From: Gibbula magus
Taxonomy: Eukaryota > Mollusca > Gastropoda > Trochida > Trochidae
Reading direction: 5' to 3'
NCBI GenBank assembly: GCA_936450465.1
Contig: OW388293.1
Location: 42,490,982 to 42,554,981 of the forward strand
Length of the DNA stretch: 64,000 nucleotides
The notes beneath the pieces are model-generated. The model did no database searches and was not told the origin of the DNA. It saw only the letters and a program-made list of their open reading frames with translations. The translations under genes and the position numbers were made by a program. Below are positions 32,897 through 43,400 of this stretch, in pieces; within the stretch, counting starts at the first letter, position 1, and every line of letters starts with the position of its first letter.

Positions 32897-34930
32897 ATGC
32901 TGCGCGGACGTGGACGCAAGGCCCTGCGACGGCCTAGGGCCTTGCATACTAGGACACGCAGCTTTGAAGCCGTTTCAAGCGACGACGACTTCATCAACGA
33001 GATCCATGCTGATGAAGCCTCTGATATGGAGTCAACTGACAGTGATGGTAGCAGTGGTTTAGACAGTGATGATGCATATGATCGGGACACTGTAATAGAT
33101 AGTGAACATGGTGACACAGATGCTCTGAGTGATATAGAGACAGAGATTGCCAGAAAGATTCTAGCCGCCGGTAATTCCACCGAAGAAGACTTTAGTGGTT
33201 TTGAGGAGGAGTTTGCCGAAATACCACAATATAATCATGATAATTCACAGACGTTTGATGAGTGGGTGGATGGTCCGCGGCCACGTGTAAACTTGCCTTT
33301 CACTGGTCAAACTGGGTTGCGCCAGTTCATAGAACTTCCTGAGAACCCTGAACCTATTGACTTTTTCAATTTGTTTATACATAATGATGACTATGAGGAT
33401 ATGGCAACGGAAACCAATAGATATTTCAAACAAGCAATGGAGGACAAAATTCTAAGACCCCGTTCAAGAATGCAACAGTGGCAAGACACTAATGCAGAAG
33501 AGATGAAGGTATTTGTAGCCATGACAATTGCCATGTCATTGGTTGTGCAGAGAAACTTTGCTGATTACTGGTCAACAAGTGATGTTACCTCAACGCCTTT
33601 CTTCGCCAAGTGCATGCCCCGAGACAGGTTTTGGCTTCTTATAACCTACCTACACTTGGCTGACAACAGGAGGATGCCGGGCCGTAACACCCCGTGCTTT
33701 TCACCAATAAATAAACTGGGACACTTGTATAACCGGATAGTTCACCGTTTTTCAAGAGTGTATAAACCGCATCAAAACATTTCAGTCGACGAGGGCATGG
33801 TGCCCTGGAAAGGTAACTTATCTTTCAAAGTTTATCTTCCCGACAAGCCTAAGAAGTATGGGATAAAGGCTTTCATGTTGTGTGACTCGCACAACGGATA
33901 CGTTTGCAAGTTCAAACTCTACACTGGAAAAACGAATGAACCGGTTTCTGAAGGTGGCAAAACTTATGATGTAGTCATGGACTTGGTGAACGACTACGTT
34001 GGACAGGGGCATCACATCTTTATGGACAACTACTATTCGTCCACAAATCTGTACATAAATTTGTGGGAGCGGGGAATAGGTGCCACGGGGACGTTGAGAG
34101 CCAATCGAAAGGGACTTCCTGATTCAGTCAAGAAACCTAAAAAGAAAGCCAAGCAAGGGGACATGACAGTTTCTCACAACCATGGCCTACTCGTTCTTCG
34201 CTACGAAGATAGAAAATCAGTGCTTCTCATGTCTACTGTTGAAGATACACAACTTGAACAAACAGGGAAGAAGAACCGGGCGACAGGGGAACCAGTTCTC
34301 AAGCCGCGCATTGTAACAACGTACAACAAGTACATGGGAGGTGTTGATCGGGCCGACCAGATGTTGTCGTACACGCCGTTCCGAGTGAAGACCCTGAAGT
34401 GGTGGAAACGGGTTTGGTTTCACGTTCTCAACGTTGCCATGTTGAACTCTTACATCGTTTATAAAGAATATAGCAAAGATAAACCTCTAAAAACAAGTCG
34501 GGAATACAGGAAGGCTTTGGCGCAACATATAGTAACATTTGCGGACAAGGAACAAGTTCCATCACTTTGCAGACGTCCCCGTGGTCGGCCGAGCACGAGC
34601 GACGAGAGTGTCACTCGTCTTCATGGACGTCACTTTCCGACGAAGATTGAGCCTGTCGGAAGGAAGAAAAACGTCACAAGGATGTGTGTGGTATGCTCTA
34701 AGGCAAAACGCGCCGTCCTCGCAAAACAGATTGAAGAAGGCAATGGGCCAGCAAGGAAGAAAAAACGAGTAGGCAGAGAGTCTTCTTATGAATGTACAGA
34801 TTGTAATGTTTCTCTGTGCGCCGCACCATGCTTCAAACTGTACCACACCGCCACTGACTATTCCAGGGCTTACATCACTGCCACGGAAAAAGAAAGAAAT
34901 GAAGAAGGGAATGAAGAAGAAGAAAATTGA
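32897..34930 (+). CDS. piggyBac transposase, full length (677 aa)
   Basis: Cut-and-paste transposase expected to act in the nucleus on TTAA-flanked ends. The N-terminus is basic and then strongly acidic (SSDDDF, DSDGSSGLDSDDAYD), as is usual for the family. The RNase H-like catalytic core carries the three conserved Asp residues: D298 (SVDEGMVPWKG), D377 (FMDNYYSS) and D484 in GGVDRADQ, with D487 three residues later. Other family signatures are FMLCDSHNGY, TGTLRANRKGLP and WWKRVWFHVLN. The C-terminus has an AT-hook-like RRPRGRPS (559-566) and a Cys-rich domain (C597, C600, C633, C636, C641, C645, H650) matching the zinc-binding DNA-recognition domain of piggyBac. No stop or frameshift is present. 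It lies centrally in an element with matching TTAA ends, so it could be active and could mobilise the related 1480-bp element. Confidence 0.96.
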   Translation: MLRGRGRKALRRPRALHTRTRSFEAVSSDDDFINEIHADEASDMESTDSDGSSGLDSDDAYDRDTVIDSEHGDTDALSDIETEIARKILAAGNSTEEDFSGFEEEFAEIPQYNHDNSQTFDEWVDGPRPRVNLPFTGQTGLRQFIELPENPEPIDFFNLFIHNDDYEDMATETNRYFKQAMEDKILRPRSRMQQWQDTNAEEMKVFVAMTIAMSLVVQRNFADYWSTSDVTSTPFFAKCMPRDRFWLLITYLHLADNRRMPGRNTPCFSPINKLGHLYNRIVHRFSRVYKPHQNISVDEGMVPWKGNLSFKVYLPDKPKKYGIKAFMLCDSHNGYVCKFKLYTGKTNEPVSEGGKTYDVVMDLVNDYVGQGHHIFMDNYYSSTNLYINLWERGIGATGTLRANRKGLPDSVKKPKKKAKQGDMTVSHNHGLLVLRYEDRKSVLLMSTVEDTQLEQTGKKNRATGEPVLKPRIVTTYNKYMGGVDRADQMLSYTPFRVKTLKWWKRVWFHVLNVAMLNSYIVYKEYSKDKPLKTSREYRKALAQHIVTFADKEQVPSLCRRPRGRPSTSDESVTRLHGRHFPTKIEPVGRKKNVTRMCVVCSKAKRAVLAKQIEEGNGPARKKKRVGRESSYECTDCNVSLCAAPCFKLYHTATDYSRAYITATEKERNEEGNEEEEN

Positions 34931-35082
34931 AAGTAAAGAGAGCCGAAGTGTGGACTAGTATATACACATTATATACATACCTTGTTAGGTCCCTAAAGCT
35001 GTTCTGCGCACAACCGCAGGTAAATATTGTGTATATTTGTACATAAATGCATTGTAATTTCATTGTAATACATGTCATTGCA

Positions 35083-35088
35083 AATAAA
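35083..35088 (+). terminator. Polyadenylation signal AATAAA of the transposase gene
   Basis: AATAAA about 150 bases after the stop codon at 34930, followed by a TTCTTTATTTTATC tract. The position is right for the mRNA 3' end. Confidence 0.55.
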
Positions 35089-35199
35089 ATATTCTTTATT
35101 TTATCAAAGAGACAGAGAAAGTGAATGCGAGCTTTCATTGGAAGTTCAGCCAGAACCGCATCATAAAAAAACACCCATAAATGCTGAACCGGGTGGCCG

Positions 35200-36215
35200 A
35201 TTTTCATAAAACTTACATGGGGTAAAGAGGAAAGATTCGGCTTTGATTCAATATAAAATGTATACATGCGCACGAAAAACTAAAGTTGCGGCACGTGCCC
35301 CGATATGCGCGATAGTCAAAAAGTTGCCTCAAAGTACCGAGGGTACCTTCATTTGGCCCGCTATAGCTTCCGAACGAAGTTGCGCATTTTTTTTCTTTTT
35401 ACATCATCGTAAAGAGCAATAAATTGTCTTCAATTCCATGTATCATATGTATATGCGCAGCGAAAAATAAACATGCGGCAAATGATGCGCCAGATGTCGC
35501 AAAAAGTTAGTTTTTCAAAAATGAATTTTCTAAGTACTGGGGGTGCCTTCCTTACGCTCTTCATATATTGCGAACCATTTGACGTATTCCAATAATGTTT
35601 ATATCATTGTAAAGAGGAATAAATTGTCTTCAAGTACATACGTGTTTCGCATGCGCGCGAAATAATTTACGATTTTATAAAGCTGGAAATAAAGACAAAC
35701 TTTACACCGCGCAACATGTATTGCGTTCGCCGCGGTGATTAGTGTATGCTGTGCTCATTAGTACCCATTAGTTCCACGCGCGCTCGGCTCTGGCACCCTC
35801 GAGGAGGTCTCGAGGAGGTCTCGAGGAGGTAACGGTACTGTAATTAGCACAGTCCCGGGGGGACCAAGCAGTGCCAGTAACTTGGTGCGCGTCGGGACCA
35901 TTCACGTGGTACTGTCGGGGTAGCGTCACTCTCCTTTGGTTGGTTATATTTTCTGAACCATAAGTCGTATTCTAATAATTTTTACGTCATTGTAAAGAGG
36001 AATAAACTATCTACAAGCACATATAAATTTCGCAATATGCGCGCTCAGGAGTTTTGATTTCATGAAGCTGGAAATAAAGACAAACTTTAGATGACAATAG
36101 AATTATAACCATAGGTCGCATTCTAATATTTTTTATATCATTGTAAAGACAAACATCTGGTCTTCAAGTCCATATAAAAATTTCAGTAGCGCGCTCCAAA
36201 TTCATGATGTTATAA
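35200..36215 (+). repeat. Subterminal direct repeats, right side of piggyBac
   Basis: About five diverged units with 'TTTTTA(C/T)(A/G)TCATTGTAAAGA', 'TGTCTTCAA(T/G)(T/A)' and GCGCG-type ends, near 35200, 35390, 35575, 35955 and 36110. They are in the same orientation as the left-side units. The units at 35.6-36.2 kb are accompanied by GAA(A/T)TAAAGACAA(A/T)CTTTA. At 35797-35830 there is also a short GTCTCGAGGAG tandem repeat. Confidence 0.8.
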
Positions 36216-36538
36216 GGCCCGAATTAAAGACAATCTTTACAAAGTAATAGAAAAGTAAAGAAAAATCGTAAAAAAATAATTCAAAGATGCGGGTATAAAG
36301 CAACCATTTGTGTACGGGTGCCGCGACTTGAATTTGTATTCAACGCCCGTATATAGCCCGTATTCGCCATGTAGATGCGGTATATTTCGTAAAAACGGTA
36401 CCGGAATCGCCGCCTGGAAATTCCGCCAGCAGAGCTCGTTAGTGCCTAAGCTCAAACTACTGCTGCGAGCTGCGAGCCTGTAAATTCCGCCACAGGGGCT
36501 AAAAAGGGTAAAATATATATACGCAACGTAAGGGTTAA

Positions 36539-37101
36539 GAGATAAACATACTTGTTTTAAAATCAGAGACATTTTATATTGAATGAATAAATTATACTTT
36601 ATAATACTGAATAGCGATTTAATTGTAAATTAGCATCACGTTCAGTAAAAGTCACATGGCTGATATGTGTTTTGATTTCAGAGTGAGTGAGTTATTGTTT
36701 AAAGCCGCTTCGGCAGTATTGCAGCCATTAGCGGCGTTGATTTCAGAGTTAAACTTAAAACACTTTTTGGATGATACAGAAGGCAAACAAATTCAAGCAT
36801 TTCCTGGTTTTTGATCACCACCACATGAATATTATAAGTGACATATAAGAGAGTTGTACACTTCCAGCTTAATGCTCTGACAGCAGTGGAAGAAGAGACT
36901 TGAAGAAAGACTCAAAATCTTATATAATGAAACACCATCTTTATCAAGAAAGTTTGGGGAAGAGGCCCTTGGGTGCTAATATTTTTGAGTGACAAACATA
37001 AGTGGGTTTTTAATGTAACATTTTGATTCAATGCCACATTGTCTGTTATATTTGCTATCAAATCTCATACACTGTTGCAATAACATAAAGCATTAAATGC
37101 C
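36539..37101. other. No gene recognised
   Basis: Contains a short SINE-like fragment at about 36676-36745 (GAGTGAGTGAGTTATTGTTT, AAGCCGCTTCGGCAGTATTG). The rest is unassigned. Confidence 0.4.
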
Positions 37102-37109
37102 ATTATAAA

Positions 37110-38818
37110 TAGGGCTTCCACGGGTACCTCGAATCGGGTTTAGCTGGACTCGATTCCATTTTCTGGGACTCGAGGACTCGGTAAAAGATTATATTAATTT
37201 CACATTAATTTTAGTCACCTTGTGCAAGTTATATACATTGAACATGTCGTGCCTGAAATGATTTAACAACAACTGCAGTGGACCCCGTATGTCGTGGCAC
37301 CCGAGGGACAAGTTCTATACCACGTTACAAGTGAACAGTGACACCAGCCTTGGTCGCATCGGCTAATTTCATTATCATGGAGCACAGTGGTGTAGTGGTT
37401 AGCATGTCTGCTTCTCTGGGCAAGCCACTTCATCCACATTGCACTCAGTTCACCCAGCTGTACAAATGGGTACCTGAACACGGGAATGTATGGACCTATA
37501 CGGTCGGGCGGAGCGCTTAATAGGCCGCATCGAAAGTACGATTCCTTCAGGGTAATAATTGTGTAGAGCCTTGAGCATGCATTGAGCATGGATATGTGCA
37601 CATTATAAATATACTATTATTATTATTATTATTATTATTATTATCACAGCCACAAAGTTCAGTTAAAATCATGCAATCCAACCAAATAAAACGTTGAATG
37701 GATGATATCAGATGATGTTTATACCAACAAATGTAAATGAATATGAAGCTTATATGTTCAAGTTGGTCGATATACTGATGTCGAATAATAAACTTGTGTT
37801 TATCAATTGTATGTTGGTCGAGTTGACAAGTGACAGTAGACAGGTTTCATATTTAATACTGAATGTTACGCTTTTTCATCAGGTAAAATAAATGTATTCT
37901 GTTATTATTTCTGGATATCTGTGAAATAACAAGGCAATAATCGAAATCTTATATCACTACAGAATAATGATAATGACACTAACATATGAGGTAAAATACT
38001 CCATGTCAACTGTAAGGTCAAATCACCAGGGGCACAACCAATCAAAATGCAAGAATTTTGCTTGGACATAACTCAATCCAAATATGGAATATGAAACGGG
38101 TTACAGATCTAGAAGGAATGTAGTAGGGATGTGAATTTGTCTACGAATTGTTGAATAAATAGTATCTTTCTAAACCTATGTACAAGTAAGATAATATTTA
38201 TATTTTAAATTTTGTTTGTTTATTATGTCATAACTATCAATATAGAGTATCTATATCTCAACCAATTTCTACTTTTATACTTGCTAGTTGCTAACTCTTC
38301 ATGAAATGATCAAGACCCTTCTTTGTTTATAAAAATGGCGATCATAGACTTAAACACTGCAATGATTTTCAAGATTATCGATTATGGTTTCGAATATAAA
38401 CATTAGATGTCAAATTCCATCCTAGCTATTCCATATCTAGATTTCTTACACTTGGTGTGAAAATTAAAACAACGACAATCTGTCACACATTTATTCAACG
38501 GTACCCCTTTCCGTCATCTGTACTGTATGCCTTTGTCACTGAAGGAGAACATTAGTAAACATAATTTTATTGAAATTTTCCTTCTCCGTCATCTGCATGC
38601 CTTTATCACTGAGAAAGAAAATAAATAGCCTAAATAAATAACTTTGTGGTATATCAGTGTTCCACTGTATGCATAATCTAAAACCTCAAAGACTAACAAA
38701 ATGTTATTGCGACATGCTGCCACTTAGCTGAAAGGTATTAATTTCGAGTACTCGAGTCCGAGTCAAGTCCAACCCCTCAAGTACTCGAGTCCAATATTTT
38801 GGACTCGTGGAAGCCCTA
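37110..38818. mobile_element. hAT-like non-autonomous element, 1709 bp
   Basis: Terminal inverted repeats TAGGGCTTCCACG on both ends, followed by subterminal runs of GGACTCGAGTACTCGAG-type sequence on the right and GGACTCGAGGACTCGG on the left. A perfect 8-bp duplication ATTATAAA lies at 37102-37109 and 38819-38826. An 8-bp duplication with (C/T)AGGGCTTCC-type termini is typical of hAT transposons. There is no transposase frame. A SINE at 37378-37645 is nested inside it. Confidence 0.88.
37378..37645 (+). mobile_element. SINE of a second family with (TTA)n tail
   Basis: tRNA-like A box in CAGTGGTGTAGTGGTTAGCA (37385 onward), then GGGCAAGCCACTTCATCCAC, 'GGGCGGAGCGCTTAATAGGC', and a pure ATT/TTA microsatellite tail at about 37608-37644. 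The B box expected after the A box seems to have been deleted. It is distinct from the SINE at 8.9, 19-23 and 61 kb. Confidence 0.8.
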
Positions 38819-38826
38819 ATTATAAA

Positions 38827-39565
38827 CAGCTAAAATATTGCCTGATAGAGACAAAATATCATATTAATATTGAACATTTTATTATAACCCTTAAAGGGAT
38901 GTCAAAGACACTCCTGCCATGTCTATAATTTTAAGAAAATGATGATGAAATATAATTTGTTTTAATCTCAATCCAAACATGATATTCTCAAAATTTAAGC
39001 TTCCCGACATTACTGGTTTCTAGAGAGAAGTGACAAAACAAGGTTTGAGGGTGGACACCCTACCATGTCTACTGTAAATCCTTAATTAAAAGCCAGACTT
39101 CTATTTTTGTCAAAACTGTCTTCACCATATAAGAGGCAGGCTTTTACTCAAGGCAGGCGTCTATTTCCTAATAAGGCTTGTAGAGACAGTTACAGACAAC
39201 GATTGTAGAATATAATTTCAGTATATTCAACGTTTTATTAAGATTAATTATTTTCAGAAAGCTCTGTGCAAGGGAATCTATTCGAGGTAGTCTTCTGATT
39301 ATAGATTTAAAGTATATTCAAAGAGTCTTCATTTAACAAAGATTTCTGAAAATCTGAGATTTCTATGACTATTGCCTTGAGGTCTTTAGAGATAATGCCT
39401 TTCACACCCATATTTGAGGGAGGCAAGGACCAAATGTACAAACTTTGACCCCTGGTTCCAAGGTACCTCCCATCAACTTTGGGGCTACAGCAGTTCTGGA
39501 GAAGTCAACAATCTGAAAAGTTTTCAGACAACGCCTGAGACACACCCACTCCAGACCTACATCTT
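38827..39565. other. No gene recognised
   Basis: 39085-39180 has short alternating motifs (AAAAGCCAGACTTCTATTT, AGGCAGGCTTTTACTCAAGG, AGGCAGGCGTCTATTTCC) of the kind seen at termini of small inverted-repeat elements, but no ends could be set. Confidence 0.4.
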
Positions 39566-39568
39566 ATT

Positions 39569-39895
39569 ACCCATTGGTTGAAAATAACCGAGTTAGTAGG
39601 CCTATTATTGATATGAGCACATGTGCACATATCACGTTTGCTTAGTGACTTCCCATCAGTGACATCGCAGTGTCGCAAGAGAAGTGGGTTGTTTCCTGGC
39701 TAATTTTACGCGAATCAGATTGAATAAAATGGGTAATAAAGAAATTATTACACTCGAAAGTATATGGCTTTTACGAAACTCGTGCAAATTTAAGTATAAC
39801 CCTCCCTCTCGCTCGGGCAATACAAAAATTCACACTCGTTTCGTAAAAGTCATATGACACACTTCCTCGGGTAATAATCTCTATATATCTTACAG
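39569..39895. repeat. Fold-back repeat, hairpin type 2, copy 1
   Basis: Begins TTACCCATTGGTTGAAAATA and ends CTTCCTCGGGTAATAATCTC. The right half is a hairpin: 'ATGGCTTTTACGAAACTCGT' pairs with 'CACTCGTTTCGTAAAAGTCA' around a loop with CTCGCTCGGGCAATAC. Homologous to 46139-46925, of which it is a shorter version. Confidence 0.78.
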
Positions 39896-39899
39896 ACCT

Positions 39900-41410
39900 G
39901 ATGAGCTAAAAAGTATCGCAACTTAAAATCCATCAGTTAAGTTTAGATTGACAATTCATTTGAGTACCAAATATTTTATACAAATTTATACAAAAGCAAG
40001 ACTATTTCATCTCAGGCAGATCAAAAGGATAGGAGTGGAGCAGAATATAGTGCAACAATATGCAACATTGTGCAAAACATTCTTTGTAATGCTTTATAAT
40101 GTGTTGTAATGTAATACTTTTCAATATGTTGTTAATACAAAATGCAACTTACATGTTTTTATCTTTTGTCTTCAGGAATTGATTGTCAGGTTGATAGAGT
40201 GATGATACACAGAGATTTACCTCTGATATAGAACATTTATGCATTCACCGTAAGTCAGCATATGTAACAGGAAACATCTCATAAGATATACATAATGAAA
40301 CCTTGTCAGTTGACTTTGTATCTAATTTCTTGCCGACCATGTGTGAATTTAAAGGCTAAAAACATGTGACATGCTCACATCACATGGTCTTTTATTGCAA
40401 ACAAATGTCATTACTCAACACTACTTACCCCAGTTATGACAGCAGGGATGTATGTTACAAGAAATGTGATTTACTTTATTCTAACTTTCAAAATGAGTGA
40501 CAAAGGATAATGGGAGTGCAATTGAATTCGTCACACTCAAAGATGGGATCGGCACACAATCGCTTGAATCAGTCCCCTATGGTCATTCAAATTTCATACA
40601 AAACGGGCACCTGTCCGGATTAAAACGCTTTCACGGCTTTGTCAAATGACATTATCATTATGATTTTGTCAGTTATATGTGCACGAAATATAATAGTTTA
40701 ATTGTAATACGTAAACAGTAGGATTTTTTCTCACAGATCTGCCTGAAACGCTTGAATTCTCAAATTTGCGATTCTGTCAAAAAAACATGTTTGATTCAGA
40801 ATGAGGTCAAGGGAACATGTCACACTAAACGGACACGATTTTGTCATGACACTTGCGATAATTTCATGAAATGATTACCTTGATCTTTTGACTGATGGAG
40901 CTGCCATCCTACATCGTTACCGTTACATCAAAATATTTTCAAACATGCATTTAAACCTCGCTTGCTTATCTTCCGTCAGTGTACTTCCGCCATTGTCTGC
41001 TGACTGAACTCACCCTGACCTCCCACCAGACGGCGCTGTAAAAGAGGATTCCCCAGTTCTATTATTAGAATACATCTGCGTTTCGTTTCAAAGAGCAGTT
41101 TACGGGGAAGGGAATTCCAGCCTTGGCCGTGGAACTGGTAAACAATAATGACGACCTTGGACAGAACGTACACATAACACGGTTCTCGGTGAGATGAAAC
41201 TTAATGGCGTCAAGTTTTTATTTATCAACGCCTGAAAAACTCTGGCATTCATTTTAGTGTATAGTTTTATTATTGAAACGTGTTTATAAGTGGTATGACA
41301 TTGTACAACTATTTGCAAATTCAAAATCAGAATAATGAGAGAAACAATATTTCGCAAGTTATAAAATGTTTATCAATGAATGAGAACAAGTTCTATGGAT
41401 AGCCAAATCT
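39900..41410. other. No gene recognised
   Basis: AT-rich. 41373-41402 (ATGAATGAGAACAAGTTCTA then TGGATAG) is in inverted orientation to 45646-45675. Nothing coding is supported. Confidence 0.4.
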
Positions 41411-41581
41411 GTATTGATATGAGTGCGATGTTTCGATGCAGATACTAGCACATAGGCGTAGGAACGGTTTTTGGGGTGGGGGGGGCCCAATTTTTTTTCT
41501 TGAGAGGGGGGGTGGATCGAGCTTGGGTCAGAATACCCCGTCTGTGTTGAGTGGGGGGGCCCAATTAGCTTCTCAGGATGA

Positions 41582-41582
<1 letters not shown>

Positions 41583-41614
<32 letters not shown>
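41583..41614 (+). repeat. Uninterrupted run of 32 G
   Basis: Homopolymer within a wider G-rich zone (41470-41645). It can form G-quadruplexes, and its exact length is unreliable in most sequencing data. The 78-codon frame through it (Gly-rich) is an artefact. Confidence 0.95.
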
Positions 41615-41616
<2 letters not shown>

Positions 41617-41674
41617 TCGAAAATCTTAGTCATTTTGGATGGGGTTTACAGTGTATTTCACTGATTATTTAAAC

Positions 41675-41865
41675 TTTGGGCCCCAAAAAAGTCACGTGAC
41701 CTTACTTTGGGACCCAAAAAAGTCAAGTGACCTTACTTTTTGGGCAAAACAAGTCACATGACCTTACTTTGGGGCAAAAAAAAGTCACGTGACCTTACTT
41801 TGGGGCAAACAAAAGTCACGTGACCTTGCTTTTGAGGCCAAAAAAAGTCACTTGACACAGGTGTG
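41675..41865 (+). repeat. Tandem repeat with AAGTCACGTGACCTTACTTT
   Basis: About six units of 30-37 bp, consensus AAAAAGTCACGTGACCTTAC followed by TTTGGGGC. Each unit contains GTCACGTGAC or a one-base variant, so palindromic CACGTG (E-box-like) sites recur. Confidence 0.9.
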
Positions 41866-42539
41866 CCTGTAAAAAAATCGATTTTATGTCAAGAAAATAC
41901 ACCAAATTGTACCTAGATCAATTCAGAAATGAACATTTGAAAATGTGTTTGAACTGAAACATGCACCTGAATAGAATAAGCACCGTTAACATATTTTTAA
42001 AGGCGGAAATTTAAAAAAATTATAATAGAAATCATTCATTTTGAGAGAAAGGACAGTATGTCCTAGCTGTGAAAGGGACAGAGACCTATACTCGCGAGAA
42101 AGTTGAAAGTTAGCATGTATCATATTCCTAGTGCGTTTGTTCTTAATATTTCGGATAATAATCATTACAAATGTTTAATCTGCATATGCTGCGTTTACAC
42201 TAGGCCACGATTAGTCCATAATGGCAACAATTTGGAATTTTTGAGTGCTTGTGTTAGGGTACTCAGGACCTGTATTAGCTTCAATATTTGCAGACAAGAC
42301 AACGGAAGTCACGATAAAATGGAAATAAAATAGGATTGAAATAAAGTCGACAAGTTTGACTTGTTCCAGTGCCTGAGAAAGAACATTCATATCTCAGTTC
42401 GATCAGAATTAATCCTGAAATAGCATCGAAAATGATGTCGAAAATCAGGTTTTAAATAAACACTAGACATATTGTTTGAAAAATTACAATTCATAATCCA
42501 AGAGACCAATACAAAGACTTTTCATTCTGTAGAAGATCA

Positions 42540-43400
42540 TAAAACCATGACACCCAAAAGTTACCAAATCTATAAATTATAATCCCCACTTGCCAAGGTG
42601 CCTGTACACAGAACTTCAACTCTCTAGAGTTACTGGTTCTGGAGAAAAAGACAAATATAGTCCTTGAGTTTGTGGCCCCTGAGAACCTTATTAGGGATCA
42701 AATGGTCACCAAATATATGAATCAGAATCTCCGCTTGCCAAGTTAACTGTATTAATGATTCCAGTTCTCTGGAATCAGTGGTTCTGGAGAATAAGACGAA
42801 AATAGGTTTAAATGCTGTGGTTCCTTGGGCCCTTATTAATCAAGATATCCATGATCTAAGGAGTGACAGTAGGAGTATGTACACGAGATGCCAACTGTCT
42901 GTAGTCACTACAGAGCTGGTTCTAGAGAAGAAAGACGAAATAGGTTTTTGAGGTCAGGTCTGATGAGCTAAAACCGTTTTCAGGAGTGGCCAATGTTGCC
43001 CTTATTAGGGGTCACATGGTCACCAAATGTACAATTTCAATCCCAAATGTCTTAGGAGTCGATATTTGAGCTTTCTAGCTCTTACTTCTGGAGAAAAATC
43101 ATAAAATAGGTTTTTGGGCCATGGCATCTGAGGACTAGCAGGGCCACAAACTCGGCAAGTTAAGATCCCCATTTGCTAAGGAGTATGTACACAAGATTTC
43201 AGCTTTCTTGGCCTTTTCGTTCTTGAGAAGATGAAAAGAGATTTTACGGGGCCACGGGGTCACCAAATCTATGATTTAAGACCCCTAATGACGATGGTGC
43301 CTGTACCTACAATTTCAGTCGAAGAAGGGAAAAGTTTATAGACGGACGGACGGACGCCTGACCCTGACGCCTGACGCAATGCCATGCCATTCAAGCATGT
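42540..43400 (+). repeat. Dispersed 'GGTTCTGGAGAA' repeat, about five degenerate units
   Basis: Units of roughly 150-170 bp with CTTGCCAAG(G/T)(T), CTGTACAC, 'TCTCTAGAGTTACTGGTTCT' and GGAGAA(A/T)AAGACGAAA, ending in GACGGACGGACGGACGCC and 'ATGCCATGCCATTCAAGC'. Same family as 25860-26260 but nested within the element at 41451-43828. Confidence 0.75.

Larger units (their letters stand above)
30377..36534 (+). mobile_element. Complete autonomous piggyBac transposon, 6158 bp
   Basis: TTAA flanks both ends (30373-30376 and 36535-36538). The left end begins CCCTTAACATGCGGGTCCCG and the reverse complement of the right end begins CCCTTACGTTGCGTATATAT, so only the outermost CCCTTA is strictly shared, as is common for piggyBac families with short terminal repeats. 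It encodes one intact transposase and carries GC-rich sequence upstream and arrays of about 110-bp direct repeats on both sides. The identical outer ends in the 1480-bp element at 11285-12764 support these borders. Confidence 0.93.

Noticed and set aside
34562..35273. Minus-strand ORFs of 94 and 132 codons over the end of the piggyBac gene
   Set aside because: Antisense shadows of the transposase and its 3' flank.
41436..41672. Gly-rich 78-aa plus-strand ORF
   Set aside because: Read through the 32-G run and G-rich terminus of a transposon.
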